A stretch of DNA of 64,000 nucleotides from Arctopsyche grandis (taxonomy: Eukaryota; Arthropoda; Insecta; Trichoptera; Hydropsychidae), in the NCBI RefSeq assembly GCF_051622035.1, contig NC_135356.1, positions 31,658,290 to 31,722,289 of the forward strand, read 5' to 3'. Below are positions 1-10,595 of this stretch, piece by piece. Under the pieces are notes generated by a model. It was not told the origin of the DNA. It did no database searches and was given only the letters and a program-made list of their open reading frames with translations. Within the stretch, counting starts at the first letter, position 1. Every line of letters begins with the position of its first letter. A program made the position numbers and the translations under genes.

Positions 1-139
1 CAGGACAGGTATTTTTGCGTGTTCGTACACGTAAAAGGCCATTTGAGACATATGTACATGCATATGTACGTAGGTATGTACCAACGGCTAGGCATGTTTC
101 GTGTACGGGCATGTCGATTAGTGGGGTTGGCGTGTGCGT

Positions 140-640
140 CGAAATTAGCTGCGTCGTTCGCATATTCGACCAATCGCTATCGCCGAGGGTGAACCCCCAC
201 TCCCAGCCATTACATCGGAAACGCTGCTCGCAGTCGGCAGAAGTGGTGCGCCCATCGCGGTGAGTGCACGTCGCTGGGCTCTCAGCTCTGAGTTCGTGCC
301 AATGCGGACCGCAATGTTCGCCGCCATTTTCCGGCAGAAGTGCAGCGGCCATCGCGGCGGGTGCGCGTCGCTGAGCTCTGAGCTGCCGCTACCCGCCCCC
401 CCCCCACCACCACCCCCAACCCCCCGCAGGTACGCTATTATTGTAGCTTTATTGTTGCCCTTTCGATCGTTGGTCGCGTTTGCCGTGGGGTGGGGTTGAT
501 TGCTTTCGTCGATCGATTGCACAAGTGCTCGTCGATTGATTGCACATTTGCCACCAAACAATCAGAGCCACCGCGACCTTGGAATCGCGTCTCGTCATCC
601 CCCTCGACTGTGGCGTCGTTTGCGCGCTTCGACGAATGCC
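140..640. repeat. GC-rich repeat block, single copy in left arm
   Basis: CpG-rich sequence with poly-C runs (about 399-425). It contains two diverged versions of a motif around 'ttttccggcagaagtg' and 'gcggtgagtgcacgtcgctg', so it has internal repeat structure. The same block appears about 1.9 times in the right arm. Open frames crossing it are short and compositionally driven, and I do not regard them as genes. It could be a satellite-like unit or a remnant of a CpG-rich promoter. Confidence 0.6.
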
Positions 641-724
641 TCGAAATATACTATATATAAAAACGGACTGTCGCTAAATATATATATATTTGTATATTGG
701 ACGATCAACCGTCAACCAGTATGG

Positions 725-1220
725 GGAACAAAAATTTTTTTTTTCATTTTTTTCAGTTTTTTCAGCTTTTTTCATATTTCTCATTTTTTCAGCTTTTTTC
801 ATATTTTTCAGTTTTTTTCATATTTCTCATTTTTTTCATATTTTTCATTTTTTTCAGTTTTTTCCCGCTTTTTTCATATTTTTCATTTTTTTCAGTTTTT
901 TTCATATTTATCATATTTTTGTGCTACGGGCGCCAGAGGCGTCCGTAGCACTGGGGGCGAAGGCCCCGGGGGCGCCGGGGGCAAAGGCCCCGGGGTGCCG
1001 AAAGCAACGGGGGCGCTGGGGGCAAAGGCGTCGAGACGTCGGCGATGCGCAAAACATAATTCGTAATTCGTATTCACTTCGTAATTTGTCAATCGTAACT
1101 TCTAATTCGTGCATCAATTTCTTTCCGAAACCAGTCGATTCAATATCTTTAACTTTATTTTTATTCGAGTTTCAATTCCTTTTTGAAACCACCCGTTGAA
1201 ATCAACGGGCCCAACACTAG
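725..1220 (-). mobile_element. Dispersed retroposon-like repeat with A-rich minisatellite tail (copy 1)
   Basis: Read on the minus strand it begins with 'gttgggcccgttgatttcaa', continues as AT-rich unique sequence, then a GC-rich section of repeated 'gcccccagcgcccc'-type units, and ends in a 160-bp A-rich minisatellite built from 'tgaaaaatatgaaaaaa' units (here T-rich, 735-918). Copies lie at 28965-29460 (palindrome partner) and 38979-39470, sharing the start and GC-rich part but with different A-rich tails. No coding capacity is seen. A non-autonomous, tail-polymorphic retroposon is the simplest reading, but family assignment is open. Confidence 0.6.
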
Positions 1221-1234
1221 TATAAAAATAATTA

Positions 1235-1310
1235 CTGTATTGAAATTGTCGGTCATATCTACATGATAATTTCATAAATGCGAATAAATTTATTCGAAAT
1301 TTATTCGTCA
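1235..1310. repeat. Dispersed 66-bp segment
   Basis: The stretch beginning 'attactgtattgaaattgtc' and running to 'gcgaataaatttatt' recurs almost unchanged at 47078-47145 and in the right arm near 28870-28950. In the right arm the 'catttatgaaattat' part is duplicated. Confidence 0.7.
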
Positions 1311-1427
1311 AAAAATCAATTTTATTTTAAATTTTGCCATAGTTTATAGCATAGGATATATTTTTAGATTTTTTTCTCTTCAAAAAGTTGTATAAAAAAG
1401 CTGGTTACCCTAGTCAAAAATTATAGT

Positions 1428-2290
1428 TTTTTGCTGACACCCAACAGAGTCCCGAAAGAACGCGGTCATTTCCTGAAAATGAAGCTGTACTTCCAGCCGA
1501 TCCAGAACTGCTGATACAAGTTGCTGAGGTTGTGTCCAAATATCATCAGGTATTTTCGAAAATCCAGAGATTGATAAACTTTCCAATGTGTTTTAGTGTG
1601 GCTTTTTATTTGTACTCATTTAATTGACTTCTAGCCGATCCTGAACTGCTGATAAAATTTCCCGAAGTTGTATCCAAATATCACCAGGTATCTTCGAAAG
1701 TCCAAATATTGTTAAACTTAATTGTGTGCTTTAGTTTGACTTTGGCTTTGTACTCATTTGAAACGTACGTTTCTATTTCAGATAGTTGCTGATAACAAAC
1801 GGAGTCTCGAAAGAACGCGGTCATTTCCTGAAAATGAAGCTGTACTTCCAGCCGATCCAGAACTGCTGATACAATTTGCTGAAGTTGTGTCCAAATATCA
1901 TCAGGTATTTTCGAAAATCCAGAGATTGATTAACTTTCCTATGTGTTTTAGTTTGACTTTTTATTTGTACTCATTTGAGTGACGTTTCTATTTCAGATCG
2001 TTGCTGATAACAAACGGAGACTGGAAAAAATGCAGTCTTTTCCTGAAATGAAGCTGTACTGCTAGCCGATCCTGAACTGCTGATAAAATTTCCCGAAGTT
2101 GTATCCAAATATCACCAGGTATTTTCGAAAGTCCAAATATTGTTAAACTTAATTGTGTGTTTTAGTTTGACTTTGGCTTTGTACTCATTTGATTGACGTT
2201 TCTATTTCAGATCGTTTCTGATACCAGAAGGAGACCGGAAAAAAGGCGGTCTTTTCCTGAAAATTAACCTGTACTGCCAGCCGATGCATT
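1428..2290 (+). pseudogene. Tandem array of a duplicated 123-bp coding exon
   Basis: At least five units of one exon are arranged in tandem, each with its own flanking intron sequence. The best unit (1782-1904) sits between a 'tttctatttcag' acceptor and a 'gtattttcg' donor, is exactly 41 codons long (phase 0 to 0) and encodes a peptide with 'LPADPELLIQFAEVVSKYHQ'. Unit 1 (about 1440-1551) has a damaged start, unit 2 (about 1634-1687) keeps only the second half, unit 4 (1998-2118) has a frameshift and a stop, and unit 5 (from 2211) is cut off. Two subtypes alternate, implying block duplication. I do not recognise the parent protein. Confidence 0.65.
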
Positions 2291-2832
2291 CTCGCTCGTG
2301 ATGAGGTTTGTACCATCGCTGTATGTACGTCAAAAACGACACACGTCCATCATTGTCATCGTTTCATCGTATTCTCCAGTGAATTCGCTGCATTTTTCTT
2401 TTATAATTTAGAATTTGGTATCTGCGAGGTGCCGCACCCATTCACGTGTGGTCTATTTTATTTCCAAAGTTTTTGTGCAATTAATTTGTACAATGAAATG
2501 TACAGTTACCTGCATATTAGTAAATCGATTCGTATGTCGTGAGACGCCAATACGACCAATTATATTACTATTACTATATATAAATCTACTGTGTGAATCC
2601 ACATAGTGGGAACAGCTCATTATAAAAGTAATATTGAAACGTGTCATTGGGTCTTTGGTACTTTTAATGTACTACATATTTCGAAACTGCCATTGTCAGC
2701 GATTTTGGAAATTGTTATTTTGGAAATTGTGGCATTCGAAATACTTTTTCTATCCTCTCGACAGTATCTTATCGCGCATTGTCTTTTTTAAGGAATTTTA
2801 TACTCCAGTCTAGAGTTTGAGTACCAGTCTAG
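2291..2832. other. Non-coding AT-rich stretch
   Basis: Only short chance frames are present. A short near-tandem 'ttggaaattgttatt' repeat lies near 2703-2730. Nothing else could be identified. The right-arm equivalent is 27331-27872. Confidence 0.4.
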
Positions 2833-3193
2833 AGACCATCCATACTACGTGGTTGTGGGTATATCCATTACAAAGAGGAGTGTCTAATTGTCCTCGTCAC
2901 ACATGTTCTTTTTTCGCTACTACATTGGAAAATATGATTCGTCCTCCTGGACGTCCTAATTGTTGGGCTACCAATTTTAATATTTGCTTCACCGGCAGCA
3001 GGAAATTTTAAAAGCCACAGACACACAACTACGGAATATTTTTCAAAATGTTCTCCCACATACTCGGCGTTATTGGCTCTATCTTATAAAGCTGATTAAA
3101 CTTACAAGAAACTATGGCATCATTTGGCAATGAGTATTGTTGTCGAGTAGCTATTACGATACTTTGAGGAGCCTCTTCACCGGTTGCTATTTA
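2833..3193 (-). pseudogene. OGT: O-GlcNAc transferase (OGT) catalytic-domain fragment, left arm
   Basis: The minus-strand reading, best followed in the right-arm copy, gives '[17 protein letters not shown]', '[16 protein letters not shown]', '[10 protein letters not shown]', 'WLLKFPAAGEANIK', 'GGRIIFSNVVAKKEHV' and 'DTPLCNGYTH' in order. These are successive, highly conserved segments of the OGT C-terminal catalytic half, which transfers GlcNAc from UDP-GlcNAc to Ser/Thr. Frameshifts lie between segments and a stop precedes the RGQL segment. No TPR repeats or other OGT exons are nearby, so this is a dead fragment. It looks intron-free across the recognisable part, which fits one exon or a processed copy. 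Confidence 0.85.
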
Positions 3194-3229
3194 CATAGGT
3201 CTGAAGCTTTTCCAACCCATGCCTCATAT

Positions 3230-3355
3230 GTAGAGGTAGGATAGTCACAGTGCTATCCATTGTTCGGCAAACCTTTAACAATGCATTTACAACCTTTGAA
3301 CAATACACGGCCCCCTCAGGCTCCGGTGACTACTCATATGGTTCTCTGACAGTTC
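3230..3355. repeat. Hairpin MITE family, copy A
   Basis: The core 'ggcaaacctttaacaatgca' is followed by 'tttacaa' and 'tttgaacaat', and the outer flank 'tagaggtaggatagtcac' pairs with 'ggctccggtgacta'. Other copies lie near 26808-26933 (partner), 46945-47055, 56166-56300 and 59572-59630. The longer copies show that each half is the reverse complement of the other around 'ggttcggcaaacc', so the family is a small palindromic non-autonomous element. This copy has lost most of its left half. Confidence 0.7.
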
Positions 3356-3874
3356 TTTAGAAAGAAGTATCGTCCTGGCTATAGACATAGAATAACTATA
3401 TATGTATGGTCCTGGCACTTTCTACGATGGTTCGGTAGTCCTGGCACTTGTCGGAAAGCTCTCCTTTCTAAATGTTTTGCCCTATGGGTATTAAAAGTAC
3501 GTCGCTATTTTTGCTAGCCTCTGGTTTGTAGGGAGTAGCATTTAAATCCCAAAGTGATGGAGTTGCGGTGGCCACCTTTATTACTTTAATTACTTTTTAT
3601 TTGTTCTCTATCGACACCAGTCTTCCATCTTTTTTGTGATAATAATGTATCATTAATAGTCTAGGTAAATTTTTTTGCCGCCACATTTTCATGTCTAATC
3701 GAATCGACGGCACGATGGACGACCTTCAAATCACTAACGTATCTTTTTCCAATAAATTTAGAACGAGAACGCGTTGAATCATTCATCGATGGATGTCAAT
3801 CGTGTCCATGTACCTAATTAGTACATAATTTTATTTTTTTTTATCTTAAAAAAATTTCTCACGTCTAAAAGCTG

Positions 3875-4120
3875 TTATATGTTACATAGATTGCAGTTTA
3901 CCGAACATGGGGACGGTATATAATCGGCTTCAACTAATCTTCTCGCAATACTCGGTTCAAATACAATTGACGGCTCGATGTAACAATCGTCATAAACGTC
4001 GTCATCATCTATGCAAATTCTATTACTGCACACAGATAGACGATCTACATCATCGTTAATATTTTGGTCGGAAAGTCTGATGTTGCGTGTTTCAACACGA
4101 AAGTCTTTTTGACGTATCAT
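3875..4120 (-). CDS. Small acidic open frame of unknown nature, left arm
   Basis: An 81-codon frame from ATG to stop, rich in Asp (a run of four Asp) and containing 'YIEPSIVFEPSIARR'. It ends in a cysteine-containing tail. Its composition is less monotonous than the surrounding AT-rich DNA, and a neighbouring minus-strand stretch (about 3680-3800) also reads as non-random peptide. It may therefore be an exon relic. I recognise no family, and there is no evidence of expression. Confidence 0.25.
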   Translation of the reverse strand: MIRQKDFRVETRNIRLSDQNINDDVDRLSVCSNRICIDDDDVYDDCYIEPSIVFEPSIARRLVEADYIPSPCSVNCNLCNI

Positions 4121-4877
4121 TCTTAAACCGCCGTTTTAAAATTCGCTGAAATTTTCATGTTGCATACCGCTAGGTATGGAAAACTTCTTTAAATTGCACA
4201 CAAGAGTTTTACTATATTATATTTTTTGCATACGCGATATTATAATAGTTGGACTAAGGACGCCTGCAAAATCAGTTTGTTGGTGATTTTGTGTAATTAG
4301 TTCTTTTTTACAACTTATCCGACTGCAAATAGCGGTGGCTTGTGCCAATTATTGAATGTTCAGCTTTGAATCTGTGCAAAAAAGTTTGCTCACTTTTGGA
4401 ATGTAAATCATTACGATTGATCGCATGTTTGACTAGACAAAAAATCACACTGTCTTCTGATTCCAATTTGTCACATAAGAGCAATATAAGAAAAGTAAAT
4501 ATTTATTTTGGTTAAATCATTTGCTATAGTATTTGTTTTTATTATTTGTATATATGACTAAAAAAATTCACCATAGCCCATACAATAATATGTTGTTTAC
4601 AAATGTAAAAAAATCTATTGTTTTAAAATCATTTTGAGGGCTTTAATATAAAATCATTAGAGGGCGTTATTGTAGACGTGTCCTTTGATTTGCCCCTCTT
4701 CGTTCCTCTTCTGCCAAATGAGATATGTTAGCTCGTCCGAGATATGTTATATATGTATGTAGATACCGCATATCTATTTTGAATCTCCCCAGCACATTAC
4801 ACAAGCAGTGTGACTAGTGACTACACATACCTTTTTGAGGCTACGAAACACGCTTGGCATCACACTAATCCTTATTA

Positions 4878-5155
4878 TTTCCAGTCTTTAATGGCTCAGA
4901 GTATGAATACTGAACCGTCTTGAGTGGCTGCGGCGAACGATTGATTGTTTTCGCAAGGAGCCATACCGATGACGGGTCCTGCGCCACGATTAAACATCGA
5001 TTTCGATCTAAACACATATATTTCTTGATAACTTTATGTTTATTATAATGTATATCTCAGTGGCAATATTGTAATAACAAACAGCTTACCTATTAACTAA
5101 GCTTATTCCTTCTAATTTTGCCAAATCCCAAAGGCGAACTGTGCCATCGTTCGAA
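4878..5155 (-). pseudogene. VPS15/PIK3R4-like WD40 fragment with intron, left arm
   Basis: Reverse complement of the right-arm copy at 25008-25285, where the reading is described. Two WD40-type segments flank an 82-bp intron with consensus splice sites at 5008-5089. A CGA-to-TGA-type nonsense codon ends the second exon early. Confidence 0.55.
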
Positions 5156-5874
5156 CTGCGAACTGTGCCATGTACTCATGTATCTAGGTACATTGAGCAA
5201 ATGAACAATGAACGGCGCAAACTAGTTCCGGTCTCTAATTATTACATTTCCCTGGAATTTTATCATTAAAAATTACATCAAAATCATCTGTCAGATCGAC
5301 GCGATGACAGCTGGCTATTCCGGCACGCATTTTTGCCACCCATACGCTGTTGTAAAACATAATTGTTCAACATTGAATTTGTAAATTCATTATATTTTCA
5401 TTAAACATATGTATGTTTTTCAAAGCTATTATATGTATATGTATGTACATACATAAAATATGTACACATAATGTATTCAGAATAATTTCCGTAAATTTTC
5501 TCATAATCCTATTATCGATTTTTTTATTGTATAATACTATCCATTCCGATATGGGCTCATCGTGATTTAATTTTTCCTTTCAATAAAGGCGATCCTTGAA
5601 AGGAAATTTCATCGCGAGACTTTTCAATTACCTTTTCCGTAATACTCCACACGGAAAATTCAATCGGAACGCTGGCGCCAACATTGATTAATCCCTCGCC
5701 GTGAAAGGCTGAAAATAGTCTCTTATTACGTCGCCAATATATTGATGTGTATATATATTATATATATTTTCAGCTACAGGACGAATATAGACCACCTGGC
5801 GAGGCTGATAGAAGATCAACCGACGAAATCTCTAGATAGAGTGGTACATGTAGGTACATATTTATATCTCTAGA
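5156..5874. other. AT-rich stretch with a possible single exon
   Basis: Mostly non-coding with TACATA-type microsatellite (about 5400-5475). A short plus-strand frame after 'ttttcag' at 5769-5775 reads 'LQDEYRPPGEADRRSTDEIS' before a stop at about 5838. It has an acceptor-like start but no recognised homology. The right-arm equivalent is 24289-25007. Confidence 0.3.
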
Positions 5875-6037
5875 TACATGTAGGTACATATTTATGTATA
5901 TGTAGGCTCAATTACCAACTTGGACTATCGTCCTCTCCAACATCGGTAATACCGGCTCTGGCTTTTATCTGATTGTATAAACGATGTTGCTGCTCACATC
6001 CCAAAACGGAGGATAGCAGACAATTATAAATTTTTCA

Positions 6038-6133
6038 AAAGAACTTCAATTGCCGAACCAAAATCCGCTAATTTTACAGCAGCTCCCTTGCTTTGCTCGC
6101 TAGCAGTAAATTCTCAGGTTTCAAATGTTCGAA
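6038..6133 (-). pseudogene. CaMKII: CaMKII kinase-domain fragment (catalytic loop end to DFG), left arm
   Basis: The minus strand encodes 'KPENLLLASKA', then after a one-base deletion 'GAAVKLADFGSAIEV'. This matches the CaMKII segment running from the end of the catalytic loop through the DFG metal-binding motif almost residue for residue. The frameshift makes it non-functional. Nothing 5' of KPEN is recognisable. Confidence 0.8.
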
Positions 6134-6354
6134 CCGTCGGAATTGTTTACTTTTAAAATGAATGCCAATAGAATATTCGCTTTCAAAATTGATGTTCATT
6201 TGGTTGTGCTTTCAAAATGTTCCCACATGAGCTTCTCGTTTGGTATTTGCATTGGATTTTACAGATAACATTGCCGACGGTTTGTCTTTTGTAGCGAATA
6301 CAGTAGGCGGATTAGGTTTGGAGTTCATCGAACTTACACTTATGTGTGTAAAAA

Positions 6355-6435
6355 TTTCTTAAGAATGAACAGTACAGAAAGCCAGTAGATATTTGGGCTT
6401 GCGGAGTAATTTTTTATATTTTATACTTGTCGGCT
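6355..6435 (+). pseudogene. CaMKII: CaMKII kinase-domain fragment (subdomain IX), left arm
   Basis: The plus strand encodes 'LKNEQYRKPVDIWACGVI' followed by FYIL, matching the CaMKII segment that in the parent protein lies about 35 residues after the DFG piece. Here it lies on the opposite strand from the DFG fragment, so the kinase sequence was inverted internally after or during capture. Confidence 0.75.
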
Positions 6436-6580
6436 ATACAACAAGATAAAAGCCAGAAAAAAGAACATCGTTTACACAACCAGATAAAAGCCGGAGCCGG
6501 TATTACCGATGCTGGAGATGACGATAGTCCAAGTTGGTAATATAGCCTACATATACATAAATATGTACCTACATACATGT

Positions 6581-7619
6581 GTACTCTTCGTATATATTTG
6601 TAAATTTTTGTGTAAAGTTTGTATAAAGTGTAAGTTCCACTAACATTTTGATGTTTTCTGCGTTTGCTTTGCCTTTAATATTCACCAATCCCAAATACAT
6701 AATTTTCAAAATTATCATTATCGTCTCCAATAACATGAACTGTCACGTTTTATTATCTACTTAATGTGCAATCTGTCCATTCATCTACCGTAATAGAAAA
6801 TAAACGATTATTTAATGTTATGGAACTGTTGCCAAACAGTTTTCACTTAATTTTAAATTACATTACATTCATAGATTTAATGTTGAATAATATGTTTTTG
6901 AAGAAAAAAAGAGTATATCAGTTAAACATTGCCATTGTGAATAAGATCAGTGATGCAGTTGCGGTCGCCATGCCTCTTATATTATCATATATGTAATATT
7001 TGTATGTAGTTTTTGTCATACTGGGTCATAGTGACACAACAGTTGTACCAAAACCTTATATTTATTTCCCAACTACTCACCAAACAAATTCTTTATAATA
7101 TACATATTATATATTATATTTGTATGAAGATTTTGTGGTTAATAGATGTGAACAAATATACCTACGTATATAAAAAGTTGTATTCGTCTGCAAATGGAAC
7201 TTTAAAGACCTGTACATTTTCCACTAATTAAATTTACACGTAGGTGTGTACGATTTCTCTTGGTGTATTTATGTATGAATATATACGTATGTGTATCTCT
7301 TATTTATGTGTTTGAGGTAGAGTTCATTCCATTTGCAAAACAGCATGTATAATTTTATTCAAAATATAAAAGAAATTTATTTGGTATGGGTTTGATGGCA
7401 ATCTACATATATGGTAATTGTAAAAATGTATAATAATCATGTTTTTATTTATAATTTTTGTACATATCTTGATCTATGTAGTCCACCAGTTGTTTTGGAG
7501 TAATCTGGAAGAAGATTGTGCATGATTAATTTAAATAAATAAATAAAAATAAAATTTGCAAAAGAGCGTAACCTATTTAATTTCAAGTAAAAATAGCGTT
7601 TGCAATTTACATTTTATTT
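6581..7619. other. AT-rich non-coding stretch
   Basis: Microsatellite-like TATA/TACATA sequence and short chance frames (for example 6766-6996 and 7013-7231). Neither frame has recognisable composition or motifs. The right-arm equivalent is 22544-23582. Confidence 0.4.
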
Positions 7620-7910
7620 GTAATGGGTTTTGAATTTATATTTTGTAAATGTGGTGTGAGTTTGATCGCAGTTGTCCCCGTGTGTCCAATTTTACTTGAT
7701 GTTTTACATTTATATTTGTTAATAAAATTGAATTTGTCAAAAAAAAAGTACAATGTCGTATTATTTTTAGTCTGATGTTTTTCATTATATTTACACCGTT
7801 AATTGTTCAGAAATGATGTTTTGCTTTTATAAATGTAAATAAAATTGAATTTACAAAAAAAGAACACTATCGTATTTTTTTCACCCTGATTCTTTTAATT
7901 ATATCTCTTA
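7620..7910. repeat. Two diverged ~110-bp tandem units
   Basis: The segment 'aataaaattgaatttgtcaa' plus 'gtacaatgtcgtatta' (from about 7718) recurs as 'aataaaattgaatttacaaa' plus 'acactatcgtattt' (from about 7838). A weaker third unit precedes them. The unit structure suggests subterminal repeats of a DNA transposon or a short satellite. The partner is 22253-22543. Confidence 0.5.
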
Positions 7911-8071
7911 CAATGTGTACCCAAAAGTAGAAGAATAAATGATTAAATTGCAGAATATCCACAGTAGAGTAAGTATAAAATTCTCACTATGCTTCTAAGG
8001 AAGCCAAAATCTCAATTTATGATTATGAATAAGGATTCATTTATTTCACCATAATTGACAGCACGCCTAGA

Positions 8072-8212
8072 GGTTGTGATCGAGAAATCTCGTGAAATTT
8101 TGATGTGAAATTTCGAGATTCTCATTTCTCGAGAATATTTTATTATGAAAATTCGAGATTCTTGTTTCTCGAGAAAACGTTAATTACAATCTCGAAAATA
8201 TCGAGAATATTT
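8072..8212. repeat. Degenerate palindromic CTCGAG repeat block, copy 1
   Basis: Clustered variants of 'ttctcgagaa' and 'aatttcgagatt' alternate so that almost every 15-25 bases contain a small inverted repeat. Similar blocks lie at 21951-22091 (partner), 36895-37065 and 39955-40090. They usually sit beside hAT-like sequence, so they may be subterminal repeats that bind a transposase. Confidence 0.65.
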
Positions 8213-8315
8213 TAAATTTATCACTACACGTTTTTTTCAATAAACTAACTGATTTATATTCTTATTAACGAGTAAATAATTTTGTTTAAGTATTTTAATA
8301 TGTATAGATGGTCAT

Positions 8316-9306
8316 CGGTAGAGACCCGTATTTTGGGCATCTATTTTTGTCAATTTTAACATTTTCATTTTGCATTTTAGCGTTTTTGGGCATTAAAATT
8401 GTTCAATTTAGCATCTATTTTTATGAAGAGTTTAATTTTAAATAATAAAAAATTTCGATGAATTTTAACAAAATTTATGTACATATACAATTTAAAGACA
8501 ACACAACCATTAAAAGATATTAGAAAAATTCAAAAATATTTTGAAATTAAAATTACAATAAAAAAAACATGAATATAAAAATACAAAGAAAAAATATGAA
8601 TATAAAAATATAATACCAATTAAAATTGATTAAAACTTAAAATGGAGCATATTTCTACAGATTATTTTTTCAGATTCGTGCAACGAACGGTAACAATTAT
8701 ATTGTATTTACTAAAATACCATTCAGCATCCACACTATTAACGGGACTCCAAATAGATTTTAGAACGACACAACCAAACTCTTCATATTTAATTTTTGTT
8801 GTCATCAATAATAGCGATATATCCGGCGTGGATCAACTTTTTTTATATTCTCTATTAATTGTCTAAAATGTGCTGATATCCTTCCAAACATTCAGCCTCT
8901 GTTACATTACATTAAACAATGGCAGGTTTCTAAAAAACAAAACTGTTTCTTTAACATTAATATTAGATTTTGAACCTGCCACAGATGGATTGAATAGTTT
9001 ACTCAATGTTCGGAGGAATAGATTTCTCATTTAGTCTTGAGTGCAAGTCTAGTTTTAAAACGCTTTTTTGAGCAGCCTTTTGGATACACAGCTCCAATTG
9101 TCTTTTTTTGTTTGCAGTAGTAGACAAAAGCAGTCGCTTGGTTTCGACAGGAAAAACACCGTCTGTAGTAAACTGCAAGCTCTGTTTTATCCTTTCAATT
9201 TCTTCACATAATAAATGGGCAAAGGGATAGGAAGACCCTTCTACATTGTCTATTAATTTTTTAAATTTTATGCAAATTTCACTTTTGTTTATTATTTTAG
9301 CATCTA
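8316..9306 (-). pseudogene. hAT transposase relic, left arm
   Basis: Reverse complement of 20857-21847, where the coding pieces are described. The terminus lies near 8316-8341 ('gtagagacccgtattttggg'). The other end is removed by the adjoining R1 fragment. Confidence 0.7.
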
Positions 9307-9307
9307 T

Positions 9308-10210
9308 TCTTTTTTTTTTTCGCTGCGCTGGAGGTGGGGAATCTTCGAAAGACAGCCTACAGTCCGAATTGCAGGGTAGTGCCGGATTTTACCGGCTAAA
9401 CCCCACCCCCGACCTCCACTCTCTGGGACCTCTGTGTATTACTTCAAGGAGTGGTGGTCCATTCATTCATCTTCGTTCATTCTTTGTTTCTAGTCGTTCT
9501 TTCTTTCTTTATTCCATTCATCTCGCGTGCATTCTTCTCTCTCGTTCATGCGCCTCTTTCTTGCGCATCACCGTTGACGCGAACGTGTCGATGACTACCC
9601 AAGCTTCCATCTTCTCTATTAGCGTCTTGCCCAGGTTTTCAGGTGAGGTCACTCCGATTTCCTTCATTCTTTTTCTTTCTTCCGCCCAAGCTGGGCACTC
9701 AAAAAGGGTATGCTCTGCGTCGTTCACTTCGGCTTCGCAGTGGTAGCATTTTGTTTCGGCCTCCTTTTGTATCCTGTGGATGTGCTTGCCAAAGCAGCCG
9801 TGGTCCGTCAGCAGCTGTGTCAAGTGGAAACTGGTGTCGCCGTGTTTCCTCTCGACCCAGTCGCCCACGGATGGGATGATCCTGTAGGTAAAGCGTCCTT
9901 TACATTCTTCGTCCCACCGCCTCTGCCAGCACCTCATCAGCTTTTGCCGTATTTCCTTCCGCCTGCGTGTCGCTGCTTCTCGGGATTCCGATGCATTGCC
10001 TCTCGAGCCGTCGAAGAGTTGCTTCCTCTCCTTTGCGAGCAGATCGATCGGGTTGATTCCTGCAACTACCAGAACAGCGTTCTCGGAGACAGTCGAGTAC
10101 GCCGTGGCTACTCTGAGTGCGCTCCTCCGCTGTACTGAGGCATACTTTTTCCTCGTCCTTTCTATTTCCATGGAATCCGCCCAGATCGGTGCTGCGTAGA
10201 GAAGCGTCAA
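9308..10210 (-). pseudogene. R1-clade LINE, 5'-truncated 3' end, left arm
   Basis: The open frame 9518-10210 (minus) encodes the C-terminal part of an R1-type ORF2, starting with 'TLLYAAPIWADSMEIERTRK' and ending after a CCHC zinc motif ('CYHCEAEVNDAEHTLFECPA'). A 3' UTR and a poly(A) run (here poly-T, 9309-9319) follow. The RT and endonuclease domains are absent. The piece sits inside a hAT relic and is identical in sequence to the right-arm copy as far as I could read. Confidence 0.85.
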
Positions 10211-10227
10211 TTAAGCATTAATAGCAA

Positions 10228-10595
10228 TGTTTCGATAGCTGCGGGGGCTGAGTGTGTGTGGGTAGATGACCAGCGACTGTGTATGTGGTCGTCGTCGTCT
10301 CGATCAGCTCGCTCTGGAACGGTGCGGCGTGGGGGAATTAGAAAGTCAGTTTAGCTTAACCTGTTTATTGACAGTTGAATGGCCGAGCCGAGGAGTTTTG
10401 CTCGGCGCCTCTGCCCCTTTATGGCGGGGCTGTGGATGAGTACGCTGGCCGGTCAGGAAGGGTAGACCAGCCACACCAAGACCTTCTCGGTTGGCGTCTC
10501 GCGAGCGTCTGGTTTGACAGCTGGCGCGCATCGGCAGACGAGCGCGCAGTCCGTAAGAGCCCAAAACACGGCCATGTGGGCTTTTGGCTCGAACA
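10228..10595 (-). mobile_element. BEL/Pao-type LTR, left arm
   Basis: On the minus strand this 368-bp unit begins TGTTCGAGCC and ends CGAAACA, giving TGTT...AACA inverted ends, and carries an AATAAA signal ('gtcaataaacagg'). A purine tract ('cggggagat') directly precedes it, as expected for a 3' LTR. GC content is high, like the plus-strand BEL remnant at 17000-18712, which is probably its family. The same first ~159 bp recurs at 11174-11332. Confidence 0.65.

Larger units (their letters stand above)
5875..6580. mobile_element. Inverted-repeat element carrying CaMKII pieces, left arm
   Basis: Imperfect inverted termini of about 115 bp (5875-5988 and 6463-6580) contain 'ggctttta', 'taataccggctc' and 'caacttggactatcgtc' in opposite orientations. 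Between them are two recognisable fragments of the calmodulin-dependent protein kinase II gene. No transposase is present. This is consistent with a non-autonomous fold-back element that captured host exon sequence, or with an inverted duplication around a kinase pseudogene. The partner in the right arm is 23583-24288. Confidence 0.6.

Noticed and set aside
500..1199. Overlapping plus-strand frames rich in Phe, Ser and Ile (690-1199, 697-948)
   Set aside because: They translate the T-rich minisatellite tail of a dispersed repeat; composition explains the open frames.
9246..10199. Plus-strand frames opposite the R1 fragment
   Set aside because: They are antisense shadows of the R1 C-terminal coding region, which has clear motifs on the minus strand.
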